Source: Salvia splendens
Lineage: Eukaryota; Streptophyta; Magnoliopsida; Lamiales; Lamiaceae
Direction of reading: 5' to 3'
Assembly: GCF_004379255.2 (NCBI RefSeq)
Contig: NC_056037.1
Span: 13,216,902-13,280,901, forward strand
DNA length: 64,000 bases
Of this stretch, positions 16,701 through 29,000 are shown piece after piece. Under the pieces are notes generated by a model, which ran no database searches, had not been told where the DNA came from, and saw only the letters and a program-made list of their open reading frames with translations. Within the stretch, counting starts at the first letter, position 1. Every line of letters starts with the position of its first letter. Made by a program: the position numbers and the translations under genes.

Positions 16701-18160
16701 GACGAGGCTTGATTCCCCATGTTTATCTTTCTCCCTTCAACGTTGTTGTAGGTGGAGAACATACTTATATCTGCGCAGACGTGTGCAATAGCGCCGGTAT
16801 CAATATACCAGCCACCCTTGTTGTTGTTAACAAGGTTGACCTCTTCAGTGACCACAGCAATGAGGTCGTTCTCATCCCAGTCCTTGAACTCCTTCTCAAT
16901 GACGTGGGCAGCCGGCTTCTTCTTCTTGCTGCGGCAGTCTTTAGCAAAGTGGCCTTGTTCGCCACATTTGTAGCAGTCGCCTTCAAACTTCTTTGAAGGC
17001 TGCTTTCCCTTCCCTTTGTCGCTTGGACGGTTTGGGCGAGGGCGTTTGTTGGAGGGACCGCCCCGCTCCAACAGGTTGGCTTTGGCTTCATTTGGGGTGA
17101 ATCCCTTAGCCTTTTGGTCGCTTTTGCGCACATCTGCCTCAATGCGCAACTTCACGATCAAGTCTTCAAAGGTCATCTGCTTTCGCTTGTGCTTGAGATA
17201 ACTCTTGAAGTCCTTCCAACTTGGAGGGAGTTTGTCAATGATCGTGCACCTTAGGAACTTATCGGGCAAGGTCATCCCTTCAGCCACTAAGGAGTGGATG
17301 ATCATTTGGAGCTCTTGGACTTGCTCCATGATGGGTCGAGAGTCGACCATCTTGTAGTCCATAAACTTGGATGCTACAACCTGTTCAGTCCCTGCAGCAT
17401 TGTCTATGCTATATTTCTTCTCTAGGCTCTCCCACATTTGTTTAGATGTGGTTACATTGGAGTATACATTATAGAGGCTATCATCTAATGCACTTAAAAT
17501 AAAGTTTTTACCTAGATAATCCCCTTTTCTCCAAGCCTCATAGTCCGCCATGACTTCGAGCCTAGTCTCTTGGTCGCTTGGCGCGAGCGGCTCATTCTCC
17601 GTGAGGAAGTTGGCGACGCCCAATGTTGTCAAGTAGAACAACATCTTTTGGTACCACCTCTTGAAGTCTGATCCTCCAAACTTGGGTGGTTTCTCGGCCG
17701 GTGGCATCATTCTTGGTGCCAAAGGTGCCGCAGTTGGTCCTTGGAAGGAACCAATTCCGTTGCCCCCGAAGGAGCCAACAACGTGGTTGGACATAGTGCC
17801 CCCACCATTCACGTTAGGCATAGAGCCCGCCATGAACGTATTATCCCCGAAGGGACTAGCACTCGCATGAGACCCGAAGGCCCCAGCATTCGTGTGAGGC
17901 CCGAAGACCCCAGCACTCGATCCATTAAAGGATCCGAAGGAACCACTAAAAGTGGAACCAACCGATCCACTCGAGGTGGATCCACCAGTGAGCCCAAGGG
18001 GGTTAATAAACTCCCAAGGGGTTGTTGATGAAGAGGGATAGCGCCCGGGAGTGGGCATCATCGTTGGAATCGACGACGTGTTGACCGGTCCAGTGGTCGC
18101 CATGGTGGAAGGAATGGCGGCGGTGGCGGCGGCAGCAGTGGTGTTAGATTCCGTCGACAT
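13752..18160 (-). pseudogene. Copia gag-pol polyprotein, one stop and one frameshift
   Basis: Read from the ATG at 18160 (MSTESN), the order is: Gly/Ser-rich N-terminus; Gag with the zinc knuckle [14 protein letters not shown]; protease [12 protein letters not shown], with Thr where Ser is usual in DSGA; integrase with CRLGH and CEICLEAKM; reverse transcriptase with SLYVDDMLILG; and RNase H with [14 protein letters not shown] at 16022-16024 interrupts the integrase just before SDRGGEY, where CGA would be expected. A second break is a missing base in a five-G run (14233-14237 on the plus strand) between reverse transcriptase and RNase H. Downstream of each lesion the frame continues cleanly, so both are recent point events. 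Another member of the family would be needed to mobilise it. Confidence 0.93.
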
Positions 18161-18249
18161 CTCCAGCAAAGGTGTTTAAGTTTCGAAATTATTAAGTTCA
18201 GTTTAAAAGGTCCAAATCCCTTCAAAGGCAAGTTATCTCGTCTTGCGAT

Positions 18250-19389
18250 TGTTGGTTTCTGGGGATTACAAGAGATAACAGAACCGGGCGTAATACAACC
18301 CAAAAGAAAGGAAAAGAAGGAACTGAACTTTAGAAAGTACAACGTAGAATCGAAACTACTAAACCAGTAAGATTAGCCGAGTCGAGGAGGCCTCTTCCCG
18401 CAAGACGAGATACGCCCCGGTAGTGCTCTTCGGTTTGGCGTGTCGTCCCCAAAGGTAAAACGGCTACGTCTCTATTGATGCAGCACCTCAATCAGTAGAG
18501 CTCCGACGAACGGGATGGAGGAGAGGGCAGAGCTTCGACAGAAAACAATGCAGAGAGAGGGAGAGAGCTTATGATGCAGAATGCTTGTATGTGTGTCTCC
18601 TAATGCAGTGGTATGGCTAGCCTATTTATAGGCCAAGCCACCATGCAGGGTCAACCAGCCATTGAAGGCTCATCATGGCAATTCGTAACCGACGTCGGTT
18701 ACAGGCGTGTGGCTGGAGTGTGCCACCCGTGTGTGGAGCGTGTGGATTTCTCACGTGGCAGCCGTGACTGTGCCTCGCTTGACGACGTGTCAAGCCACTT
18801 GGATTGCTGACTCGGCGGTGGTCTAAAAAGAATAGTTTGGGCCAAGCACCAAGCCCAAAGACCACCCAAAGACCAATTGCCAAGATCCAAGACCAAGTCC
18901 AAGTCCAAGTCCAAGATCAAGATCAAGATCAAGATCAAGATCGGGATCGGGATCGGGATCGGGATCGGGATCGGGCCCGGCCCGCGGCCCGCGACCGTGA
19001 GCACGGGATCGGGCTCGGGCAGGCGGCGGCGCGCGCGTGTGGGCTCTTTCACCCATCTTGGTCCACTATAATTAGTAAGTAACATAAAGTCACTTAATTT
19101 ATACACATTAAAAGATGTGTTAATCCTCCAATGTGGGATAATTAATACTAGTTAATTATTCCCTAAGCTTCAACTCCAAGCTTTAATTAAAAGCTAATTA
19201 TGCCCAACTTTAATCCACTATTTCTCACTCACCGGAAATCGGATTTGAGAAAGTGAATATACTACATTTATCTACGTAAAATATAGATCGACGCTATGTC
19301 ATTTAATTTCACAAAATTAAATGTCTCGTCACATTTATTATGTGGTCAAAATCCATTGACCGGGCATATTTATTACCATGATTTCTACA
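18250..19389 (-). repeat. 5' LTR of the copia element
   Basis: 1140 bp. In element sense it starts TGTAGAAATC at 19389 and ends CCAACA at 18250. It carries a TATA-like CCTATAAATAG near 18632 and the expanded hexamer array (18893-18975). It also contains CGCAAGACGAGATA on the plus strand (18399-18412), an inverted copy of the sequence just inside the element at 18234-18247. Confidence 0.93.
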
Positions 19390-19434
19390 CGCACTTCTTT
19401 TTGAAAAGCAATATTGCTACTTTCTACGCACTTA

Positions 19435-20152
19435 GAGCATCCACAACGGTGGACGGACGGCGTCCGTCCGTCCGTGCCGCTGGCAAGGACGAGCTCCGCC
19501 GCCGCTGGCACGGACGTGCTCTTAGCTAAGAGCACGTCCGTGCCAACGGCAAGAGCACGAGGCGTTGACGTGGCATGCTCTGATTGGCCCGTTGATTTAT
19601 CATTTATTATTATTATTTTTAAAAAATCAAAAAAATCTGAAAAATTCAAAATTAATAAAAAAAATATTTTCCCACTTCCTAATAAAATATATCCATTTTT
19701 TTCCACACTTTTAATTTATTTTTTTCATTATTTTTACCCCAAAATTCATACTTTCATCTATAAATAGTCTCATTTCAAACACAAAAAAATGACACTATAC
19801 CAAACAACTCTCTCAATCTCAAATTTTAGGATTTTAATTATGTAATTTTTAATTTTTAGGAGTCTAATTATGTAATTTTTAATTTTTAGTATTTTAATTA
19901 TGTAATTTTTAATATTTAGGATTTTAATTATGTCGTTTTTATTTTATTTGTCATTTGTAATATTATTTAGGTTTTTTAATAAATTTTAATATTATGGAAA
20001 TGTTTTTGTTTAATTGAATTTTAAATTGAATTGTGCTCGTCCTTGCGGAAGAGCACAGCTTTGGGTGTTGTGCTCATGCCAGGGAGCAGGCAGAAAAAGT
20101 GGGTCCGGGCCCACAACCATGCTCGCTGGCAAGAGCACGGTTGTGGATGCTC
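19435..20152. mobile_element. PIF/Harbinger deletion derivative
   Basis: The terminal repeats GAGCATCCACAACGG and CCGTTGTGGATGCTC are flanked by TTA (19432-19434, 20153-20155). The right 300 bp, including GAGCACAGC-TGGGTGTTGTGCTC, closely matches the right end of the ORF1 element that ends at 51651. The leader with CATCTATAAATA is present, but the coding region is gone. The leader is joined directly to a short tandem repeat of TTAATTATGTAATTTTTAAT. Confidence 0.88.
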
Positions 20153-20229
20153 TTAAAATTGCACTCCATTGGAAACGTGACATGTACTCTTCGTACTTTT
20201 TAATAGCACAAGAAAAAGTGTAGCACTGA

Positions 20230-22148
20230 GGGCATCCGCAGTGGTGCGAATGTCCCGGCGGAATTCTTCACGAAATTCCCAAAAACACCTCCTGCCACTT
20301 AATAAGGACTTCCCACTGCACTGCCACGTCATACGGACTTCCCACTGCACAATGGCAGAATTCCCCTGCGGAATTCCTGACGGAATTCCCACATTAAAAA
20401 AAATCACAAATTCACAAATTAAACAATTTCTGGAAGTAAACAATTTACGTAATTAATTTTTCGACGAAAATAAGGAAAAAATTCCATTAAAATAAGAAAA
20501 AGTACATTTCACCAAATAAAAAAATACATTTCAATAATTAAAAACTACATCAACGACGACCCCTACGCTGCCACACTTCTTCAATAATATCGTACTGGAG
20601 TCGAACGTGTGCTTGTTTTTGGTGCATGTCGGCAAATGCACGGACTCGATCGATGTCGTCATGGGGAATCCCCATGCGTACATTGCTAGTGGCCACGCCG
20701 TGGCTTGGACCCGCAGCATCAGCATCATCATTGGCCCAATCGGTCAGTGCTGGACCTTCATCTTCGACGATCATGTTGTGCATGATAATACATGCGTACA
20801 TGTTGTCGGCGACGCTGTCAACGTACCACAGCCGTGATGGACCCTTCACTGCCGCCCATCGAGCCTGGAGCACACCAAATTCCCGTTCCACATCCTTGCG
20901 CGCGGCCTCCTGACGTTGCGCAAAGTATACCTTCTTCGCATCCGTTGGGCATCTGATCGTCTTCACAAAGACGGGCCACATCGGGTATATCTCATCCGCC
21001 AAATAATAGCCCATGTTGTGCTGGTTGCCGTTGGCGACGAAGTTGACGGTCGGACCGACGCCCATGCAATGGTCTTTGAAAAGGGGCGACGACTGGAGGA
21101 CGTTGATGTCGTTGTTCGACCCGACTACTCCAAAATAGGCATGCCATATCCACAACCGGTAGTCAGCTACCGCTTCAAGGATCATCGTGGGATTCTTGAC
21201 CTTGAAACCGATAGTGTACATCCCTTTCCATGCAGTGGGGCAGTTCTTCCATTCCCAATGCATACAATCTATGCTGCCCAACATCCCCGGGAAGCCGTGC
21301 TGAGCTCCGTGCATATCCAGCAGAGCCTGACAATCTTCGGGGGTAGGCTTCCGAAGATACCTATCCCCAAATATCTCCCTAACGCCCTGACAAAAATACT
21401 TCAGGCAGTCGCGGGTTGTCGACTCGCCGATGTGGAGGTACTCATCGAACATGTCCGCCGCACCTCCGTACGCCAACTGCCTGAGTGCGGCAGTGCACTT
21501 TCTGAATCGATGTGTGGCCGGGTTTACCCGCTGCATCCTCCCGCACCCTGAAATACCCGTATCGACGCTCCAAAGCGCCAACGATAAGCATAAACAGAGG
21601 CCGCTGCATCCTAAACAGTCGCCGGAATAGGGTCTCCCCAAACCGTGGCTCCGGCGCAAAGTAGTCCTCGTACAACCGACGGTGGGCAGCGAGGTGGTCG
21701 CGGGGTACTATAGTGCGACGGTGAATGGGTCGAGGCACCGCCGACGCCGAGGCCTCTTGTTCCTCCCTCGCCGTGGCCTCCCGCACACGTGCCCAAATCG
21801 GAACCATTACGTCTTCATGATGGCCACTGCCACTACCACTACCAGCCATTACTATTGTATAAAAGAAATTTAGAGAGAGACAAACTTGTTAAAACAAGTG
21901 GTGCGAAATGAAACGAAGTTCAACGAACGGTATATATAGACATTACAAAAAAACGAAATAAAGCGGAATTCCGCGGGAGTCGACGCAATGGCGGACGTCC
22001 CCGCGGAATTCCGCTTAACGCCATGGACCTGCGACGTCCTCAGCCCAATTCCGTATCTGTGGCGAGCACGCCTAATGGCGGACGTCTGCAACGGAATTCC
22101 GGGACTTCCGTGGGAATTTCTCGCGGAAGTCCGCCATTGCGGATGCTT
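20230..22148 (-). mobile_element. PIF/Harbinger element C (transposase only)
   Basis: The termini are GGGCATCCGCAGTGG and the complement of AAGCATCCGCAATGG. Flanking triplets are TGA and TAA, differing at one base. Subterminal regions repeat GGAATTCC-type motifs. The minus-strand leader contains the hallmark GCACCACTTGTTTTAACAAG shared with the elements at 24385, 53744 and 56432. Only a transposase gene is present. Confidence 0.85.
20550..21849 (-). pseudogene. PIF/Harbinger transposase with one frameshift
   Basis: The gene starts at the ATG at 21849 (MAGSGSGSG) and reads well to GHTSIQK. One extra base near 21499-21503 then shifts the frame. The continuation (CTAALRQLAYGG onward) is uninterrupted to the stop at 20550. 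Catalytic contexts are complete: GSIDCMHWEWKNCP, SNNDINVLQSS and KDVEREFGVLQARW. A single indel separates it from an intact gene of about 430 aa. Its protein resembles the transposase at 54044 more than those at 3409 and 59716, in line with the shared leader. Confidence 0.85.
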
Positions 22149-22235
22149 TAAGATAGGAGAATACACTCTCAAGTCTCAATAGCATTAGACCGTCCAAATC
22201 ACATCTTCATATTTTATTTACAATAAAATATCTTA

Positions 22236-23532
22236 GGCCATCCACAGTGGGGCGGACGATAGCGCGCCCGATGCATCGGTGCACGGTGGCCGGGTACACA
22301 ACTTGGCGAATATCGGTCGTTCGACGCCAGCACGCAGTATGATCCGGACTTCAGTACGGATTCGTACGGTCTCTCCGACATGGAGCCTTCTCCAACTCAC
22401 CCTGCCACCGCTTCCCCGTCGCGCCGCCGCCGCCAGAAAGAAGCGGACCAAGAACCGGGCGCACAAGTTGCCACCTCCGAAAACTTGTGAAGAGTACGCC
22501 CCTGACCGTACGAACTACCAACAAGATGAAACCCTCGTCATGGCGAGGTGTTAGGTGGATATATCGGAGGACCCGATATTCGTGAACAGCCATAAGCAGC
22601 TCGCGTATCGTCGAGCGCTACAATGAGGCGAAGCCGCCGAGCACGTACAAGCGCCAACGGGAGCAGCTCCGCAAGCACTGGGATCAGGTAAAGAAGCAAG
22701 TCAACCTGTTCGCGGTGGAGTACGAGAAGTGCTGGAGGGATCAGGGAAGCGGCGAGAGCTTGAGCGACGTGCGCGATAGAGCGTTGTTGTCGTACCAGTC
22801 CATGTACGACGACTTCAAGCATTTCAACATCTGGGCGCTCTTGAGGGACAAGCAGAAGTTCCAAGGCGGGATTCTGCACACCGGTGCGGCGAAGAGGACG
22901 AAGACCACCGACACTGGTGGTTACACGACCAGCGAAAGCGGAACTCGTCCTGTGGACCTCAACCAGACGTGCAAGGAGGAAGAGACTTCCGGCAAACCGA
23001 TGTCCTCCCGGCGGCGTCCCATAGGCGTCAAGGCTGCGAAGAACAAGGGGAAGGCGAAGGCGACATCCTCCTCGGTCGCCGCCCCCCATCGCCAATCCCG
23101 ACCCCTACCCCGACCCCGACGACACTTGCCTACGCGGATTTGGCAATGACCTCGATGGCACAGACGTTGTTGGATGCGCACAACGCCCTTATGAAGTGTA
23201 AGGATCCGGCTAGAGCCGAATTCCTCCAGAGGTTGATCGATGAGTTGAGCCGGAAGTTGAGGCTTTTGTAGGATAGTCAATTTTTTTTTCTAACCAGTGT
23301 AACTTTTTTTTTTATAATCAATGAATTTTTTGCTGCTCTTAGTTAATCATTGTGTTTTTTCTAAGTTTGCATTTATATATTTGAAAATATTTAAATTAAT
23401 TAACAAAACAATAGTAAAATGTTTAGGGCGCGCCTTAGGGCGCCCCACTGCAGGTGGAAGGGTAGGAGGATAAAAATGCTGACGTGACAGTGCATAGGGC
23501 GGGCTTTAGGGCGCCCTAAGCGGTGGATGCTC
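22236..23532 (+). mobile_element. PIF/Harbinger element E (ORF1 only)
   Basis: The TIR is GGCCATCCACAGTGGGGCG on the left and the complement of GAGCATCCACCGC on the right, with TTA duplications (22233-22235, 23533-23535). The last 110 bp, with two copies of the TAGGGCGCCC motif around AGGATAAAAATGCTGACGTG, matches the right end of element A (3079-4975). The left side is shortened: the coding remnant begins about 60 bp after the TIR. No transposase sequence is present. Confidence 0.88.
22321..23271 (+). pseudogene. Myb/SANT-like Harbinger ORF1 protein, degraded
   Basis: Spread over several frames is a protein of the plant Harbinger ORF1 type: a Myb/SANT-like domain followed by a NAM-associated C-terminal domain. 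Recognisable parts are TNYQQDETLVMARC then VDISEDPIFVNS (a TAG replaces the expected Trp codon), RIVERYNEAKPPS, SYQSMYDDFKHFNIW and a helical C-terminus with LIDELSRKLRLL. There are at least two frame changes and an internal stop, and the N-terminus is missing. In related elements this protein helps bring transposase to the element ends. It is not expected to be functional. Confidence 0.8.
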
Positions 23533-23716
23533 TTATGACCAACTCATTTTTAAGGAATGTTGTACACACTGTAGATAATATTTTGAATTAAAAAAATGGA
23601 ATTATCATAATGTAATTGGTACACAATTTAGAGGGGTAAAGTATATACATGTCTCTTCAATCATAAAAATGAGTTATTTCAATATATTTATCAGGTTTTA
23701 AGTTGACAAACGATTA

Positions 23717-23804
23717 ATCAAGAATTCATCATCAAGATCATATATGGCTCATTTACTATAATCAAGAATTCATCATCAAGATCATATAGGGCTCATTTAC
23801 TATA
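23717..23804. repeat. 44-bp tandem duplication
   Basis: Two adjacent 44-bp units (23717-23760 and 23761-23804), starting ATCAAGAATTCATCATCAAG, differ at a single base. The high identity points to a recent local duplication. No gene lies in it. Confidence 0.95.
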
Positions 23805-23820
23805 AAGATGACACAACGTA

Positions 23821-24008
23821 TTGCTCAGTCCGTCCCTAAAAAATATGTACTTTGGGTTTAGCACAGATTTTAATGCAAAATTGATAAAGTAAAAGAAAGG
23901 TAGAAAGAAAAAATAAATAAAATATTGCTAGTAGAGAATGAGTATATCTTATTAGAAACAAAAGAGTTCCAAAATTAGAAAATACATATTGTTATGGGTC
24001 GGATGAAG
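23821..24008. mobile_element. Degenerate Stowaway MITE
   Basis: The ends resemble the Stowaway TIR: CTCAGTCCGTCCCTAAAAAA on the left and GGGTCGGATGAAG on the right, flanked by TA. About 188 bp, AT-rich, non-coding. Confidence 0.6.
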
Positions 24009-24013
24009 TATTT

Positions 24014-24384
24014 TTTACTAATCGTTATGATGAATTATTTATGTGAAATTCGTCATTAATATGGGATTGAACTGAGACAAACACGCATAAATATAATGCC
24101 ACTAGATTACCAACGACGGTTTCAAAGGAACAAAGATTGCGAAAAGTCATTCCTCCTTTGAAACTGCGTGTTCTTGTTTGTGTACCAGTTTTAGTTAGAA
24201 TATGTGTGTAGATTGCAACAACTTATTCATCCTTTGTCCTTGCTCACGCAAAGCTTTTCTTTCTCAGTTCGTCATGCATCACTTAAGAAACAATATTAGA
24301 AATATCGTATAAGGTGGGTGGGTGGGTGCCTCTGCTCATCACTTTTACTGTGCCGCTCCTCCACCTATGTATATGCCTCCGTCA
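24014..24384. other. Spacer, no gene seen
   Basis: AT-rich sequence without a supported coding region. A GGTGGGTGGGTG stretch lies at 24316-24327. Confidence 0.5.
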
Positions 24385-25017
24385 GAGCATCCGCAATGGC
24401 GGACTTCCGCGCGGAATTCCCACTAACGTCCCGAAACTCCGTCACGGACATCCGCCATTAGGCGTACCGGGCGCGGATACGGAATTGGGTTGAGGACGTC
24501 GCAGGTCCGCGGAATTTAGCGGAATTCCGTCCTGGCGTCCGCCATTGCGTGGACTGTCACGGAATTCCGCACGGACGTCCCGTATTGTGCATTAAATACA
24601 TCCCGTTGAACTTCATTTCATTCGCACTACTTGTTTTAACAAGTATCTCTCTCTAAATACCATTCTTTTGAATCATCAATGGAATCTCGGCAGCGGGGAA
24701 TCCGAGGAGTGAGGAGCCGGTTTTTATTTTAAAAATAATGTACTTGTTTTAGTAATTATGTAATTTTTTTAATGAAGTATGTTTTTTTTTAAATAAAGTG
24801 GTTGCATTTTCTCCGTATTCGCGTTGAAATTTTAATCCCGTAAATTGTTTAATTTGTGAATTTGTGAATTTTTTTTAATGTGAGAATTCTGCCACTGTGC
24901 AGTGAGAATTCCGTATGACGTGGCAGAGCAGTGAGAAGTCCTTATGACGTGGCATGAGGTGTTTTTGAGAAGTCCGCGAGGAATTCCACCGGGACATCCG
25001 CACCACTGCGGATGCCC
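24385..25017 (+). mobile_element. PIF/Harbinger element F, coding region deleted
   Basis: The TIRs GAGCATCCGCAATGG and CCACTGCGGATGCCC are flanked by TCA (24382-24384, 25018-25020). The leader contains CGCACTACTTGTTTTAACAAG up to an ATG at 24679, followed by only 17 codons and then a 3' region matching that of element C. The coding remnant ends GAGGAGTGAGG, like the end of the ORF1 gene at 56764-58057. F may therefore be a deletion derivative of an ORF1-type element of the same family as C. Confidence 0.85.
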
Positions 25018-25020
25018 TCA

Positions 25021-26000
25021 GACCACCCTTTGCACATGTTGTTGGCTACCGAATGCCCCTTTTGCATGTGCTTCCGATTCAACTTCTTACCAAATTATAT
25101 ACGCTCAGGCAATGATGAATTACGTCATTCATCGAATCATGAAGCAATAGCGCCTAGGTCTTAATATAATGTTAATTTTGGAAACAAATGTTATTTACAA
25201 CTAATCACACATTTTTAACCATGTGCCTTGAAACACATCAGGCTTAATCCATTTCACAGAAAAAAACACTAACAAATTTCTTCCAGTATGAAAATACAAC
25301 ATTGCATCAACTTATTCTGTAATAATAATAAGCCTTCAAAATTCAAATTAATATACTTGGAAATAAGGAACCTTGAACCAACGCATAGTCCATTGTTGTC
25401 GGCCTGTTTCTCTCCTATGCATGTGCACAAAGATTCTCTCTTTAGGAATAGCAAACTAGAATATCACCAACGGACTACATAAAAACAAATTTATAGGGGG
25501 CGACATTTGATTTACCAAGAAATTTAAGTACGTCAAACAAAAACAAAACATATAGTTCAAAAAATGTAGAGATTAATCAGTGTTAATAAAAGAAATTCAA
25601 GGCTGGCATTTGCTGTTCATTCCCTATCATTTTTTAAATAAAGTTTGTGTATTCAAGCCAAAGTTTTCTGGTAAATGCCTACCTAAAAGTCTACAAAAAC
25701 GAAAAGAAGAAAAATAGTTTCAGACATACAAGTTTGAGATCAATGATTTTTAGGGGTGTTCCACACATCTATTTTGGACGTAGGACCACCTCATTGAGTA
25801 TGGAACACACACTTGCTAGAAACACTCGGCATTGGATAGCCAAGCGATTTCGATTTATAAGGCCTTTTGTATGTGATAAACTGCTGCATTCCTGCAATCT
25901 ATGTCCGTCAAATTCATATGCACTTGTTGGACAAGCTACAGTCTTACAAGTAAAACGAGAAGAAGAGAAGTCAAATTTCTGGTATACCTAACTTGTACAA
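25021..26000. other. Intergenic region and 3' UTR of the C3H64-like gene
   Basis: No coding region is supported. The part next to 26001 would be 3' UTR of the minus-strand gene. Short frames here show no domain. Confidence 0.5.
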
Positions 26001-29000
26001 TCAGCTGTTTGGATCATACTCCTTAAATTGTCTCTTAAACTTCTCCGCCATTTCAGCTTCCTCATCTTTACTAAGCTGGCAATTCCTCCAGTCAGCCTTG
26101 TCAGCCATATTCAACAATCCAGCAAGAACCTATACAAGACAGGCCACATCGCTAACCAAATTCGACTAATATAGTTTACATTCAGAATTTAAAGCTTATA
26201 ACAAATGGTGAAAACAAAGCACTAAAGACCTAGTTTTTTATTTTAATAAGTCAAGCAGCGTATAATGTATTGACTAGGAGTACTATCTATAGAATGCTGA
26301 TTAGTCCAGGAAATCACCCTGTCAACTGCACGCTAAACCGACAAGAACAAGACTTATTTCAACATAACTATTGGATTCAATCATACATTAGATGTAACAA
26401 ATTATGGATTCAAAATAGATTCTTGAACTTTATGATGACTTGGCATTTGAAGAGAGTGGTTTCGGAGTTTCAATATAGGTATCTTAACATGCATCAGCAC
26501 GTATATTAGATGGTGCATCTATAGTTCTATATAGCACAACATAGTCATAGTCATAGTCCCAAGTTGAAAGCGTTAGGTTCTTGTTAAAGTTTTTTACGCG
26601 TGACTGTAATTTGAAGAATGATAATTTACCCATATATGTTCCACGTTAGTGGTCTATTTCAGTTTCATGTTTACCTCACGCCCAAATTGAAAAGGGAAGT
26701 TTTCATTCTCCTCAACAGCATGTGACAAAATTGTTCCTCCAGGAACTTCCACATAAAATAAACTCTGATTTCTATTTAGATGCATCCCCAGAGATTTCCG
26801 TGCTTCCATATAGTTGTCATCTGAAATCATCAGACAATCATAACAGAAAAATAACACTTTAAGCTATGTCAAAGAGGCAAACAAAATTGATGAAAAAACA
26901 AGTAAACTAGCTGAGCACCCTTATTAAGGCCAGGCACACAGCTGATGCCAAACATCTATTAAATTTACGGAGATCGAAAGCCAACATTGGGCAAGTCTAA
27001 ATTGGTAGAAACTGAAATAGTATCCACTAAAAAAATAGGTTTACAATGAGTAGAGATTCATATGTCAAAGATGTGCGATTCCAGAAAATTGTACTACTAA
27101 AGCAAAGGACTTGGCGTGTTGGCACTTGGCAGTTGCATGAAATAGAACATTTCTAGCCACCAAGTAAAGATGTATTTATAAAAGGCTATCAACTTACTTA
27201 CTTAAAACATGGAGCCACATCATAAGCAGATGGATATCATTGCAAACGCAATGGCATGATGACTAAAAGAGTAGCTTCATTCTTTACATTAGACTATTTC
27301 ATAATAGACATTAATCATACAATTGTTTGTATCATTAAATCAAAATGCACATCCACGGCACACATATATTGAACATTCACTTAATATTTACCCCGTATTA
27401 CGCATAAATTACATCTACTTGTTTTAGGATTTTCATAATGTTAGTTTCTCACGTGGTAGCATATAGTACTATCCAGACACCTAAGACCATCTATATATAG
27501 CTGATGATCTTCTTGAATTAAATATTATGGAATAGTTGAAGTTAATAATGATTCTAATTATCGAAAAATGAAATCACAAGGCAGCTGAGATGCCTCTTTC
27601 TTTTATACTAATTTAATTGAAAATGTGATTGAGCTGATATGGATTTTGATTTATAGTTTGTCAAAGAAATACGTCCACAAAATTAATTTTCCACGTCATA
27701 TTTAAATGTTCATAGAGGTCAGGTCATAAGATGCAAATAATTCAAGGTCTGGATATTTTTGTTAAACGTTGCAAATACTATCTATTTAAGAGCATTGGAA
27801 TGATACTTACTTTTAAGGGTTGCAAATGTAAAGCCCAACTTCTTGGCTGCTAAATTGAAAATTTGTTCAACAGAAGATGCTTTGGATGATGGAATTGGAA
27901 CAACCTGCAAAGGAGATAAAGGTTAATAAAACATTCAAAATCATAAAGATACAGAAAATTAGAAAATAGACAAAAGAAAACAAAGGAATTCTGATTGTTG
28001 CACATCCATCAAACACTTGTCAGCTGTAGGTGGAACGATGATAATAACATGCAACTTAAAATGGAATGCAATAAAATAAGGGAACCAGATAAGGAAATTT
28101 CTAACAGAAAGAAAGCAATGTCTATCATCATATGAACAAAAAAGCCAACGTAATATAGCATGCCCGTAAACATGCTTGCTCATAAACAGAGTAAAAATTT
28201 TCGGACCTGAAGATTAGCATGAGTTCCACGCTTAGAAACCCATTCAAAGAAAACAACTTCCTTTCCTTGTCTTTTGAAGCAAGCTTGGAGGCTGCCCCGA
28301 AGTTTAGATAAGTCTTTTTCACATTCTGGAGGTAGAAATAGGGTGTTTGGCAAATGCTCAATGGGTATTATCAGCACATGATCTTGCACTAGTGGTCCTT
28401 TAGCTAGCGCACAATAGCAGTGTTCTCCTACGCTAGTGATTAGATGTGACTCCAAATTGGGGCTTGACAAACAAAACCAGCATTCCTTGGACCTGAAACT
28501 CAAATTTCATATATAATTCCGCATATAAACAATGTTCTTAAACTTATGCAGTCAGATGAATTTTAGATCTAACACAACAACAAACATTAAATGGTACACC
28601 AAAACAGGGATTTATCTTTAACCTGTTCGAGCTTCCAGTTCCTGAACCGGATCGCTTGCCAGACAATGCTTTGCCTTCTTCCTGTAATTCATGCTTATAT
28701 GTACAATCTGGACCTCTTTCACACTTTCCTTTATTTAAAAATTCAAAGCAAACACCCCTAAGAGATTGTTCCCGCGCATCTTCATCATGCCTGAAATGGC
28801 ACTTATCGCCTCTTTGGCAAGACCCCGAGGATACAAATTTAAAGCATAACCTATCGCCAGCACCATCTCCATGTTTAAGCCTTTTAGAGACATCATACCG
28901 CCAATACTGGGAATCAGAAACACTTTCCCCAGATCTTTTGGTGGCTCCGTTTCCAGATCCAATTTCTTTTTCTAATGAATATGGAGACAAAGTAGTATTT

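Larger units (their letters stand above)
12062..19389 (-). mobile_element. Complete Ty1/copia retrotransposon, TSD CGCAC
   Basis: Two long direct repeats (12062-13189 and 18250-19389) flank a gag-pol region read on the minus strand. In element orientation the LTRs run from TGTAGA to CCAACA. The 5-bp target duplication CGCAC (12057-12061 and 19390-19394) is perfect. A polypurine tract (TGTGGGGGAT) abuts the 3' LTR at about 13190-13199. No TGG-starting primer-binding site follows the 5' LTR. The domain order protease, integrase, reverse transcriptase, RNase H defines copia. The element carries one stop codon and one frameshift. Confidence 0.95.
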
